DNA from: Blasia pusilla
Taxonomy: Eukaryota > Marchantiophyta > Marchantiopsida > Blasiales
NCBI GenBank assembly: GCA_050084515.1
Contig: CM114271.1
Coordinates: 620,001 to 684,000, forward strand
Direction: 5' to 3'
Length of the DNA stretch: 64,000 nt
Shown here: positions 49,000 to 60,748 of the stretch, piece by piece
Position numbering within the stretch: position 1 is the first letter of the stretch
Layout: every line of letters starts with the position of its first letter
Position numbers and translations under genes: made by a program
Notes under the pieces: model-generated
The model's database searches: none
The model's input: only the letters and a program-made list of their open reading frames with translations
Told to the model about the DNA's origin: nothing

Positions 49000-51000
49000 A
49001 GGGTACAAACCAAGCGGAACACCTTGCTTTGGTTTTTCAACAACACCACATCTAGTGTCACCTTGGCTCACTCTATCAAGTCAAGTTAGCATATCTACCA
49101 ACTTTGCCAATGAAACCTACCATGATTGAGTGGAGACATCCCGAGCACCTACTCTGAGGGCATGTCCACCACCTTCTCAATGACTACCTCCGAACACAAA
49201 GTATTAACCTCTCCATGCTCACACAATGTGACAGCCAATTGGAACACCTCTGCTCATTCAACTCCCAATGTTGCCAAGTCCAACCATATAGGAAAACAAT
49301 GGAGCCTAACTCACCCTAATGGCCATCTCTGATAAAGTAGTTGATACTAACTCCACCTGAGCTGACATAGAAGTCGCCTCTCCAACTCTTTGTGACGTGG
49401 ACACACTTGTTACACTTGTGGGTACCGTTGGTCATCTAGCTAAGCACCATCATTAATGGTGTATGTCATGCCTCCAACAATGTAAAAGACAATGGAACCC
49501 TATCCTATTTCCCATTTCTCCCCTTGTGTGGGTCTATCTCAATCCCAACTCTCTATGTCTTGGTCACTCCCATAGCACCTCAAGTCACCACAACAATAGC
49601 CTCTACATGAGCCGCACTATAGATAAATCTCAAACTAGCGTAATCCTCCTCCCTTGTATCTTCATACGACGTAGAGGTTGGAGCTAAATTAGCTACTCTT
49701 GGCTTTGTGTCAATCATTGTTTGGGTCATTTTCATGTCAAAAATCCTCATCTCCAATTCATTGATACAAGCGAGGACCGCTATGTAGAGTGCACCATCAC
49801 CGTCATCTCCTGTGATTGATGGTGGAACTCCACCATCACGGTTATCAGCTCCTCACCCTCCACCAACTCTCTCATCCTTAGGCCCTCAACCTACCTCTAG
49901 ACGTATCTCTTGGCAAAGATTAAAACACCTATCCCTATTATGATCATATTGGTAACAACAATCAAACTCAAGCTATAGTGTGGCCATTCTATATGGCTCT
50001 TGAACAATGAGAGGCGTCCTCAATCCTCTACCATGATGTGGGCAATCCCTTTGCCTATGGGATCCACCGCACATCCAACAAGCCAAAATTGATCCTTGCT
50101 AGCCAATGTATGTCGACACAAGTTGTTGTCTCATGTGCTCACAATACCGGCCCTGCTCTGGGGGCACACCGGCCTACTCTCGTGGCATTGGTGCACGTTG
50201 GGGCACTCATGCATCCATTGAATCTTATGGGAATCCTGCTCCTCACTCATTTTGAGTTCAATCTACTAAGACAATTGAATAACCCCTTCAATATGGGATT
50301 CAAGCTTCAATATACATGTGAGGCAAAATTCCATCCAAAACTCTCCTTCACACCTCTCAATCTAGAACCTTGTACCAATACTAAATTGCATCTACCTTAG
50401 TCACTCCATGATGGCAATGATCAATCACTGTTTGCATCAAACGCCTCCTATAGACTCTCACCTAATCTCAATTGAAACTCCCATAGACTATTCAGCTTGT
50501 TAGTTTGCACGCCTTGGTAGCTCCTCCCCAACTCTCGGAGTAACTCCACCATAGGACTGAAACTAGGCAACCCTCTACCACCTTAGGTCTTTATCATCTC
50601 ACAACCATTACTTTTGTTATCTCCATCTAGTCCTTGGGCTAATGATGTGGATCTAACTGCTCTCACTACCCCATCATATGTCTCATAACTGCTAGTGGAC
50701 ACATATCTTGGAGCCTAATACACCTTCCAAGCATCAATCTCTAGTGCGTGGAAAGACCAAACTCACAATAATCATCTATTGAAAATCCCTCTAAATGCTA
50801 GAATAAACCCTTTCACACCATGAAAGGATTGAAGGGCATAGGAAATTGTATATCCTAGAAATCACACCTTATGTCAAAGTCTTGGATGAAGTCATCAAGA
50901 TTAAGGGTGCCTACTGCATTCGAGAAATGACGCATGCCCCTGTGGCTGATATTGTCCATCTCTCCCCACGTAATAATGTCTCTGTCTGCGATCTTATCAC
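49000..51000 (-). pseudogene. Second gypsy gag region (heavily decayed)
   Basis: It is colinear with 22380-24411. The zinc-knuckle-like CCYQYDHNRDRC is near 49920-49970, and 'ccctctaaatgctagaataaaccctttcac' near 50790 matches the HLEGAP capsid region of copy one. Many stops are present. The plus-strand 120-codon frame at 50038-50400 is a shadow of it. Confidence 0.65.
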
Positions 51001-53160
51001 TAGATCCTCTATCTCGTGATGATGATCCAAACACGAATGATAGTCGAGCTGGTTCCTCACTTGAAATCCCTCAATAGCTTACTTTGGCCCGTTCCTTGTA
51101 ATACCACTATCACTGCTCAAACCATATACCCTGTTCTTCTTAACCTTGGAAGAACATCGTGATTGCAACCCTACCTCACATGCATACTCACACACCCAAG
51201 CATTTGGACTTACTTAGAGTCTTCCGCATCTTTACTAGCTCACCTATGTCAATGCTAGTCCCATGATGACACATAATTGTCCTCATGCGCACTCAATCAC
51301 TTGAGCCCACACCGAGCCTCTCGTACTAACTCACCTAAACTATCAACAACCTTGGATTATACACACGACCCCCACTAGGACAACAACCCTATACCCACAA
51401 ACACGCTACATACACAAAGAGTCTACACTCAACACCATCGCTACACCCATCTAGAACTAGCTCTATCCAATACCCAACACCTCCAATGACACAAGATAAG
51501 TGTGGGAAAGGGACTTGAATGGATAATCTGAACATGCACGCAATCACTCTATCGCCTAATCAATATTGAGTCTTCCATGTGGTGCAGTAACCTTTTTGGC
51601 ACGACAATCTCATCGAACCTTTTGTGAACCGATGCGGACTACCCGTCGGTATTGGTGCATGTGTATTTATCTCTAGCCCTCCGTTGCAAACTCTCGGCGT
51701 GAATAACCCATCTCAATACTAGCAAGTCAAAATTATGTCAACGATTTGCAATGAGGGGCAAATCTCGCCACAAATCGCAATATGCACTTGGAAACACCAA
51801 GTCGTAAAAATCATGGAGAAACCTCTCCAATCAACTGCCTATCCTCTTGGAGGTTAGGTGGTCAATCCTATTATGTTGGATTTCTTGACCACGTAGCTAC
51901 AATATCATGTCTCATTCCATTGTCATGACCATATGGATTATGTTGTAAAGTATAGTGTGCTAGTAGAGGCCATACCTTATGTAGGGCCGTAGTGTCTAGG
52001 TAGAGATGCAATTTCATACATAGGGTTGGGGGTTACTCAGTTGAGGGTGACTTTCCCAGTAGGGCCCGCTCTTAGGTTGGAGGATATAGTGTGGAGTGCA
52101 CTCAAAGAACAGTTAGTTCTTTGAGTTGAGCATGTTGCGTTGGGAGTTAGCCTTGGTAGTGAGTAGAGCTCTTGGTTATGATGGTTCCCGCAAGCTTCGA
52201 CCTAGATTCTTCCATCAGGGAGTGGGTTTGGCTTGATTGTATGTGATTCTATACGTGTTTTATGACAGTAGGTCTTTCACGGATTTCACTCAAAGAATTG
52301 GAGTAGATCAATGGTAGCTTCGATCGTGGATCAGTAGGATCTGGTTAGGGCTGATTGTGTACTCATCCATGGATATTCGTGGCTTGTGGCCTATGTTGGA
52401 GGTGGAAATATGATGCATGGTTGGTTGGGAAAGAAGCGCCATTTTGAGAGCTTTTCAACGCCCTTTAGATCGCCATATTTTGTCAAGGGAGTTGGAAGTT
52501 ATCAAGGATTGAAGATTCTGGTTCGTGTTCGACGGTTTTCTGATATGGAGAGCTTGGAGTGCGAAAGCTCTGTTGAAGTTCATCCAGATCAGGTGAGAGG
52601 TTCCTATTGCTATGTGTATTGTGATCTCATGTGAAGCTATCTTCTTGAGTGTGTGGAGTGTTGCGGATTTCTGTGTGCATGAATCTGGGCGGAAGCGCTG
52701 TCGGATTTGCGATTCTGGAGGTGTATGGATAGCAAGTTTGTCTGATGTTTAGCTCGGAGTACACATCTCAATTGTAGCTGATTTTTTGTGGAGAGATAGC
52801 TATGGTGGTCAATTGAATTCAAGTTGAAATAGATTCAATTTTGGTCTAGGATTTGTGAAGTACTTGTTGATCAAAATTTTGTGGACTAGCTCAAGGTCTG
52901 GCTATGGTGGACAGCAGATCGGAGGGGCTGGTTGGTTGGTGACTCGTTCGTTGTTGGAGACGCCTATCCCATTGGGGGCGCCTTGGTTGGGCCTCTCTCC
53001 ATAGCGAAGCATGGCGAACGAGGCATGTCTCGAGCATTTTGAGGCTTCGAGGCAACTCGTGGTAGCTCGGGACGAGTGGGCGTGAGAAGCGGAGGAAGGA
53101 GCAAGGAGCAAGCAAGCAAGCTTGCTTGCTTGGGCATAAGGCAGTTTTTGCAAGAATTGT
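51000..53160. other. Leader of the second gypsy copy and unassigned DNA
   Basis: Around 51515 the word 'atggataatctga' corresponds to the leader of copy one. From about 51960 the composition changes to G/T-rich plus-strand sequence with no recognised gene. This stretch, up to about 53900, is absent from copy one and is presumably a later insertion. Confidence 0.35.
53109..53132. repeat. 24-bp perfect palindrome
   Basis: Three CAAG units followed by three CTTG units, a perfect inverted repeat without spacer. Confidence 0.9.
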
Positions 53161-53169
53161 GAGTTGAGT

Positions 53170-53270
53170 GTTGCATAACTAGTCACCCATCTTTGGGCTA
53201 TTCTGCCTGGAAGACACTTAACTGCTAAGTTCTTAACTATGCCAATGTAGACACTAGTGTAGCTCATTTG
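53170..53270 (-). ncRNA. 5S-rRNA-like sequence (pseudogene or 5S-derived SINE part)
   Basis: Minus strand: 'gttaagaacttagcagttaa' followed by 'gtgtcttccaggcagaatagcccaaagatgggtgac', then a trailing 'gttatgcaac'. It parallels the second half of plant 5S rRNA (agaactccgcagttaagc, ggatgggtgac, gttgca). The GATGGGTGAC box at about 53181-53190 matches the internal pol III control region. The first half is only weakly similar, so it is not a functional 5S gene. Confidence 0.5.
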
Positions 53271-53274
53271 GTGC

Positions 53275-53900
53275 TGTTCGGAGATGTGCTAGGCGCTTTA
53301 TGCATCTTGGGTTTTTGGTTGATGGACCTCTAGCGCATAGTACGGTGTAGCCTCTCCATGCAGGTGATATTTTTAGGTGTTGCAAGCCCGACTAGCACGT
53401 CATCGACCCGTGGCGGAGTAGCTATTGCATTAGAATTTTGTGGTGGGTTCTGGCGATTCAGGGAGCGCCACGTTTGGTGGATTGTGTTACCTTGATTTCT
53501 ATTTGCGATTGAAGGGTTGTTGTTGGACTTCCTATGTTTGGATCCCCTCCATCGTTGCTTCTTGCTTGCGCGCCCATTATTAGGGTTGACGCTGATTTCC
53601 AAAGTAGTTTTACTCATGTGTGCTACCGGTAGTGAGGTTGGAGTGATGACCAATAGACCGTGGGAGGCTTCTTGTGGTGATGACATGTTAGGTTGCCTAC
53701 ACCCATAGCTAGTAGAGCTAGAATAGTACGGCGACATCGACGTCACTTGGTTACTTTGTGGTTGTGATTTGGTGGTGGTGCGGCATCGGCGTTGGTCATC
53801 ACATAACTGTCTGGTGGTCTGGTTGGGGACCGTGGTGTAGATAGTGGTGGTTTTACATGGAGTGGATTAAGGTATCGGCTACGTTTTCCACTTCCGAAAA
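53275..53900. other. Unassigned DNA upstream of the second gypsy LTR
   Basis: G/T-rich, with an open minus-strand frame of 138 codons (53330-53746) that has no recognised features. Confidence 0.3.
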
Positions 53901-53904
53901 GGTG

Positions 53905-55168
53905 GCGACGGAAGTCAAAGAATCAACAAACGTCGTGGAAGACCCTCCACTTCGTAATGGCGGCAATGGCAACCAAAGGGTGGACAACGGACGGTGGGCC
54001 ATTGACGGTAACGATTGACCGTTGATGGTGACGGTGACCGTTGACCATTGACCAATGATGGTGATGGTTGACCATTGACGGTGACTATGACGGTGGCGGC
54101 TGGTTTAGGGTTTGAACAATTTAACCCTAAAAATTACCTAACAATGGAAGTTTTGCAAGATTGACCATAACTTTTTGCTCGCAACTCCAAATTATACATT
54201 GTTTGTTGCATAGCATGCACAACTTCACAATCTACGATAATGTTTAAAAATATTTAGAATCAAACATTCCAATAAGAATTGATGGGGATTGTTGTAAAGC
54301 CCAATGTCTCTTTCTCCTACACAAAATTTGGCAGCGCTTCCGTCCTGATTTCTCCCAAAAAAATGTAAAACCTATAAAAATACAAATCAACAAGCTACAT
54401 GGTGCTCCTGAGAGCACCAGCATGGGGCAATCCGCCCCCATAATCAATCCCTATACAAAATTGGGCAGCGCTCCCGCGCGCCACTCTTCCACACAAAAAA
54501 TCGGCAAATGGAAACAACAATCAAAGCAGCCCTTGCTCTGATGAGCACTCCCATGAGCCTCTGAATGGGGAACACGGTCCCCAACCTGCAAAAACAGCGA
54601 GTGACCAGCGAGCTCCCCCATAAAGCTCTCTCACTCTCTCATTCTCTCTTTGTAAAGTAAGATCCAATCTCTCTCTACACCATCTCACACCATAGCTCTC
54701 AAAGGTGTGCACTCTCTCTCATGTCAAACCAAACCCACCCTTCTAATGGGAGGATTGGGTTACACTCATAAGGCAAGGGACCATAGCTCCGCCGCCTTAT
54801 GCCAAGAGATTCAACAAAGAGAGAATGAGCTCTCAAGCTCTCTCTCTCTCTCCTTGAGATATACTCCTTCCCTCTCCCAAGCTCTCTCCATGGTAACCTA
54901 TGCTCCCAAGTCACCTCCTTGACTCTTGACCTGATGTAGGAGGTCAAGGTCCACTTACAAAAAATATAAATTTGATCACATACTCAAAATGGTACTTACC
55001 TAAAATAGTAAGTTCCTCAATATGGCTCCAAATGAGCCGAAACGAAAGGGAAACCTGCTCTCTTTCAAGTTTTCCGGGGCCTCAGCAGGTCATCTTCAAC
55101 CTACTGAGCCTGTCCTCCACTACTCACAAAAGCTCTCTACTAGATCTCACCGATCTATCCCTAGAGAC
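53905..55168 (-). mobile_element. Probable 5' LTR of the second methyltransferase gypsy (repeat R, copy 2)
   Basis: It is a direct repeat of 26605-28033. Shared blocks include 'gtcgtggaagaccctcca', 'gcaaccaaagggtggacaac', 'taaaacctataaaaatacaa' (diverged), 'gagaatgagctctcaagctc' and 'ctagatctcaccga'. It ends at 'agagacgtga', where a GA microsatellite replaces the terminal ACA. Confidence 0.6.
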
Positions 55169-55169
<1 letters not shown>

Positions 55170-55230
<61 letters not shown>

Positions 55231-55324
55231 GTGAGTGAGTGAGTGAGTGAGTGAGTGAGTGAGTGAGTGAGTGAGTGAGTGAGTGAGTGAGTGAGTGAGT
55301 GAGTGAGTGAGTGAGTGAGTGAGT
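55170..55324. repeat. (GA)n followed by (GTGA)~24 microsatellite
   Basis: GA repeats run from 55170 to 55227 and pass into GTGA repeats up to 55324, then 'gaatgaatgaat'. On the minus strand this is the 3' tail of the LINE that begins immediately to the right. Confidence 0.95.
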
Positions 55325-57430
55325 GTGAATGAATGAATAGATTTATTGTCCACGGGGATCCCATAGGGCTATGGGACTTAGTTTTGAGACTTAACAACAA
55401 TTTTGAAGAGAAAGAGCAAGCACCAACAAGGGCCTAAGGGGTCCTCTGAGCCAAGTGAGTGTCTTTGGTCTTCACACAACTATGCAAGAATTTAGCAATC
55501 TTAATTTGATTCTGCTAGCCATGAATGCGAGGACCTTGGGAGCCCGATGATCAAAGAGATCCGGGAAGTCAAGCCTAATGTAATTGTGAAAGGTGCAGTC
55601 AAAGAGGTAGTGATGTTCATCATCAATGAGCCCCAAGTTGCAAAATCTACATAATCTATCCTCCCTTTTCTTCTGTGAGAATTTTCCTTTCTCAATCTCA
55701 AGGTCAGTAGAGCCACATCTGAATCTCGCTAATGTATGACGTAACTTAGTGGGAATGGGGGCAGTGATGTAAGAGGCTTGCTGCATGGATCTGCAACTGT
55801 TCATGAGGGTGTGGTAGCGCCTCATTCTTTCACCATTTTTGTGAGATGAATTCCCCTTGCTTTCCCACAGACGCTGATGTCGGCCCCGATTGATGGCAAT
55901 GTAATTGATGTGTAATTGTTCAGCAAGGTCCTGGTGGGTGGCCGTAGGCAGGTCGCCGATGGATATTCCCCATTTCATGAGCCACTTCGTGCAGTCATAG
56001 TACCAATTTTTAGCCCCAAGAATGGCACTACGTTTTGAAACCACATAGGCCGTGGAGGATAGACGATTGGGATAGTCCTCGCAGACATCCTCGAGGTGTT
56101 GGAGAAATGTGATCAAATTTTTAACAACATGGATCTCCATTGATACCTCCCCAAACTCAGCCCATAGAATGTCATGGGGAGTGGTTTTCTTAATGCCTAG
56201 ACTCTAATGTATGAAGAGTTTCTGGGCAACCTCAAGGCCCTGGGGCCAAGCCTTGGGGCTAGGGCCCCACACCTTAGATGCATAGAGTGTGGCTGGGATC
56301 ACCAGAGCTTTGAAGAGATGGAGTTTTGTGAAATATGCTAGAGTTCCATTCTTCTGCAATTGGATTGTAGCGGGTGTAGACCCCTCAAGCTTGCATTGAT
56401 CTTGTTGCGACTCCCATTGGTTCTCCATTGGTTGTTGGGTTTGAGTTGCACCTCAAGTATATGTACTAACCCACAATCTTAATGGTCTCCCTTCTCAGTC
56501 CCTGGCTGAAGGTGAAAGTGTGTGACCGCTGTGCCGTAGGGAGCTGTGATCCACAGATGATTATCTTCATTTTCAGCAAGTTGACTTCCATGCCCGATTT
56601 GTTGCATAAGCTTGATAGTGCATTCAGGTAAAGTTGGAGCCCATGTGCCGTTCTAGACATCATAACTATATCATGTGCGTACAACAGCAGGGGGATGAGG
56701 CAATGTGCTAGCTCTGGCGGATCTCCATTCACTCCAAAGAGCACCTCTTCAAGTTCATCAATGTAGAGCCCAAAAAATGTAGGTGAGAGGGGGCATCCTT
56801 GTTTGACTCCGGTGTTGGAAGATAAAGTTTCAGATCTGCCCCTCTTAGTGGCAATTTGTGCAAACACCTGAGCATATAAGACCTTGATTGTTGTAAGTTA
56901 TTGTGGTGGGACACCCAACTCTTCAAGTCGTTTCCAAAGAAGTGGCCTTGGGACTGTGTCAAATGCCCTCTTGAAGTCTACAAAACAGCAGAACAATTTA
57001 CCCAACTTGTGACCAATTCTCAACTTGAAAGTTTCTTCAATCCGTGCTCTGAGTGTGAGAAGGTCATCCAAGGTGCTATGTGAGTGTCAAAAACTTGCTT
57101 GTCCTCTGGCACGCACCTTCTTTTCTTCAACCCAGTCGCTGATTTTCCTTTCCAGCAGTAGCTCGTACAACTTGGCCATGAGGGAGCTCACCATGATTGT
57201 CCTGTAGTTGGATGGTACATTGGGTCTCCAGCCTTGAAGAGTGGGTAGATCGTATTCATTTGCCATTATGGTGGGAAGCCTTGTTGAGCTGTAGTATTGA
57301 ACATTCTGGTAAGGGTTGGGCCAATTGCCTCACTACGAATTTGAACATCTGAGCCTGGCACCCTAGGACATCCTCCAGTTTGTTATGTAGCCTTTTGAGG
57401 CATGATGTGACATCTTCAATGGAGAGAGAG
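55325..57430 (-). pseudogene. LINE (non-LTR retrotransposon) reverse transcriptase and C-terminal region, decayed
   Basis: Read on the minus strand: YPLFKAGD, SSLMAKLYELLLERKISDWV, GKLFCCFVDFKRAFDTVPR, NTGVKQGCPLSPTFFGLYID and LLLYAHDIV, the active-site box that should read YADD (about 56668-56685). After further stops come FKALVIPATLYASKVWG (56204-56428) and an open C-terminal frame (55472-56140) with CRFCNLGLIDDEHHYLFDC. This CCHC-type motif ends many LINE proteins. The 5' end is lost at another GA tract (57421-57446). The 3' end passes through 'caataaatctattcattcattcac' into the microsatellite tail. There is no endonuclease domain in the window. Confidence 0.85.
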
Positions 57431-57464
57431 AGAGAGAGAGAGAGGGAGGGAGGGAGGGAGGACA
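57421..57464. repeat. (GA)n/(GGGA)n microsatellite
   Basis: GA repeats followed by 'gggagggagggagggag'. It marks the 5' limit of the recognisable LINE sequence. Confidence 0.9.
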
Positions 57465-57469
57465 TTATG

Positions 57470-58237
57470 ATACTCAAACCCTTCTTCAAGTTCTAAAACC
57501 GCCAAGTCAAAATGTAAGATCCATTATATAGTCTTCCACAAAAGATGGTACGTTCCCATTTGAAGAAGGATTAAAAGTTTATAAGAGTGGAATAGAGAGA
57601 TCCCAATGGTCAAACCACCTTTGAAAACTAGCCAATATTTCTATCCCAAAACTAAATTTTAAACTAAAAAATTAAGCCCCAAAATGGTTTTTTTTTAAAT
57701 ATGCAACCCCGACATGGGACTTTCTCCCATATAATCGAGTCCCGATAAATGCATGATAGTAATTTGACACGCCCTATTTTGTGGACGTAAAACTTTTAAG
57801 GTCCCGCCCGGACATCTGTCCGTCATCCTCTGCACAACTCGGCAACCGGATACAAAGGTCACTCATACTGTGCAGACAAACTAGTAAGAAAGGGTTGGAC
57901 AGCACTTCCGGTCTTCCGGTCGGCCACCGCGCTGCCCGAGGGCAGTCCGTCCGTCTCCGTCCGCCCACCGCGTGCGCCGGAAACGCACACGTATGTACGA
58001 CGTAAATGGGCGCGGCTCCTGTAATACAGAGTAAAGCGCTGAAGGAGCAACCATAGCTGCAAGAGCTTTGCAGAAGGCGGACTCTGTGCAGCGTGTTTAG
58101 AATGGTCTCAAATCGCAGGCAAGGGGGAGTCGCGTGAGCCATTCCTTGGCGATGTCGATTGCGATGTGCTTGTGAGCGCCTGCTAATCATTTCAGCGCGC
58201 GAAGTAGGAGCAGTTAGGGGGGAATTGGAGGTCGGTG
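57470..58237. promoter_or_regulatory. Upstream region of the OCP3-like gene
   Basis: AT-rich to about 57770, then GC-rich up to the start codon, as expected for a promoter and leader. The open frames in the GC-rich part have no domain features. No definite TATA box was found. Confidence 0.4.
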
Positions 58238-60748
58238 ATGGCTATGGCATCAGCAGGATTGACGGTGCCTTTCACGGGGGTTTTGTCCGGGTTTTCGTTG
58301 CAATCGGGACTGCCGGGCTCGGTTTTCTGCCAGAAGTTGTGTTGTCTGCGTCGGAATGTCAAGGCGCCGCTTGTAATTGAAGCGGGCGGAAGGAATGGAG
58401 GTAGTCGAGTGTCCACGGCGAAGCAGACGAGAGTGAAGATGTCGGGAGACAGGACCGCGAAGGCTGGAGCCGTTGCCAGCGTTCAACAACGTGCCCCTAA
58501 GGTACACAGCGCAATTGTGTTTTTATTCTCGGTTTTTGAGGCAGTTCGGGATTCTGGTCTTGCTCTATGTCGTCGTGCACATCTGGCAGGGTGTGGAGAA
58601 AGAATTCTCATTCGAATGTAGCGTATCGTAGAAGGACGGCTACAGAGTGTGACGCGACAGATTTGCGTCATCGAATTTTGCTGCTTTTGATTAGACTGAC
58701 CGACATTCAAACAGAGACTTATTTTTTCTTTATTTGTCGTCTTTTTCACGGTGAAATGCAGAGGACGAAACAAGAAGAAGAGGATGAGGAGGATGCATTA
58801 GCTGAAGCAGCACTGGAAGCTCTGTTTGCGCAATTGGAGAAGGATTTGGAAGAAGGAGGAATGTCAGAAGATGATGACGATAATGAAGATTTTACTGCGG
58901 AGGAGGTTCTGGCTCTTGAGGGTGAATTACAAGCAGTCCTTATGGGATTAGATGATTATGAAGGGACCGCCATAGATGTGGAAACAGAGGAGTTAGATGG
59001 AAGAGCCACTGCGAGTGACCAAAACATTGTGGCAGTTGAACGAGAGGATGAGGTGGGTCCTTTCGATGAGGAGGAGGAAGAGGAACAGAGAGTGGTGAGC
59101 TTGGAAACTTGGCAGCTAAAGAAGCTGGCCGCTGCTGCCTCCCTCGGACGGCGTCGCGTAAATGTAAGATTCTTAGTCGATGCGGGAATGGTTGAAGACA
59201 CAGCATTGGGCGTTATTACGATAAGCTTTGGCCAATATCGCCTGACAGTTGAAATGTTCCTAATTATAACGTTCAGCTTCTCTCAAGTCTTATCATCACC
59301 AAGTTAGGGTCGCCACCTTAGAAAGCCACAACTACCGAAGATGATTTTTTTAAACTTTCTGTGTCTTTTCCAATGTGTGATTCAATGATTCCTGACACCA
59401 AGAGAAGGCTAATTCAATTGACCAATCTAATAGCAGTTTTCAGTATGGCCGTCAGAACAAATTTCTGAAATAGGGCCAGTACCTGTAATAATGTTTTTCT
59501 AAACCCTTTTTTTCATAGACTCCATCCGCCTAAGTGAGATATTGGATTCATAGTCGGATCGATACTCCTCCTTGGTTACCAGATGGACTTTTTGAGGCTA
59601 TTTGTTTCTTTTGTTTTGTAGAGACGTTGAAACAGTGGCAACGTAACTCAGAAACTTCAGAATGAAAGTGGATTGCCGTTCTCAGTTATGATATGTTGGT
59701 TGCCAGATAAAAGCTCTAGCTGCGGAGGTTGGTCTGGACAGGGGTGATGTTCTTGCTTGGTTGAAGAACCCACCTCCTGAGCTTCTCATGCTAGGTGCAA
59801 CCATGTCTGAAGATGATAACCTGGATGCAGCCAAAGTAGCTCTCTCAACAGAAGCTACATCAAATTCTTCAAATAGCTCAACCTCATCCAAGGAGACAGA
59901 TGCAGAAATCTCAGGCTTTGGAACATGGTACAACCAGAAGCGTTTGCGAAAGGAACATGTTGCAACTTTTGAGCGCGTTTTCCGTCGCACCAAACGACCT
60001 ACTGTAAGCAGTGAACTGTTATCTTTATTGTCTCTCGTCTTTCTCTCTCTTGTCTTTCTCTGAAATAATGAGAATAATAAAAGTCATAGGTGCACATATT
60101 TCAGGCTACTTCATAAGAGGTTTAAGTGTCTGATATGATGCAAGTGTAATCACAGAATCTGTTGTAAGGGTATCCTACCTTTCAGCTTTTGTCCAAGCTG
60201 TGACGAGGAAGGCATCACCAAAATAGCAAGAGTCTTTTGTGCTACTGTTTTGTACTTCCTTCCACCTCTTGTTCAGTGGTGAACAAGTCGGTTTTGCCAT
60301 TTCTAGATCCCATCAGTTCTAGTTGACAATGGGTTACTTTGTCTATATCACAAGTTCTAACCTTTTATCAATGCCTGATGTACGTTTTGTGGTTATTGCA
60401 CTTGATTCTATCTTGGTGTCTCCTTTTTGTAACCAGCACTGAGGAAAAAATCAATTTGTGCGGCTTCCAGAAGCAGAAACTCAGCTTTTTGCCAGTGCTT
60501 GTTACTATTTTGGCTTTACAAGTTGTTTCTGGACTGTGATCCAGACAGAAATAATTGACATCATTGAGAGAGGCAGATTGCTTGTGCTAGGAATGGAACT
60601 GACTCTGGATGGGTGGGATGCTTTGCAGAATTCTATGATCCAGAACTTGGTAGAGCTCACACATGTTCCACGGAAGCGGATTGTGGAGTGGTTTGATCAG
60701 AAGAGGCAGGAAGTTGAACCTTCTCGCACTTTTGAGCCATTGAGATGA
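58238..60748 (+). CDS. OCP3: OCP3-like homeodomain protein, 360 residues, four exons
   Basis: In Arabidopsis OCP3 is a homeodomain-type regulator of defence and drought responses, also reported in chloroplasts. Exons are 58238-58501, 58762-59163, 59707-60003 and 60629-60748, all joined in phase 0 at GT-AG introns. Start: ATG in 'ggtgatggct'. Residues 1-55 look like a plastid transit peptide (Ser/Arg-rich, few acidic residues). Residues 89-200 are acidic: EEEDEEDALAEAALEALFAQ, GMSEDDDDNEDFTAEEVLAL and FDEEEEEE. The conserved IKALAAEVGLDRGDVLAWLK helix (223-242) and PPPELL follow. The homeodomain is about 296-352: WYNQKRLRKEHVATFERVF, RRTKRPT and HVPRKRIVEWFDQKR. Length agrees with the Arabidopsis protein. 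Nothing appears broken. The assignment rests on motif order; no alignment was run. Confidence 0.92.

Noticed and set aside
53109-53132. 24-bp palindrome as a regulatory operator
   Set aside because: It is a simple CAAG/CTTG tetranucleotide repeat next to no gene; chance expansion is the simpler reading.
57774-58190. Long minus-strand frame upstream of the OCP3-like gene
   Set aside because: GC-rich promoter DNA with overlapping frames on both strands. It has no recognised domain.
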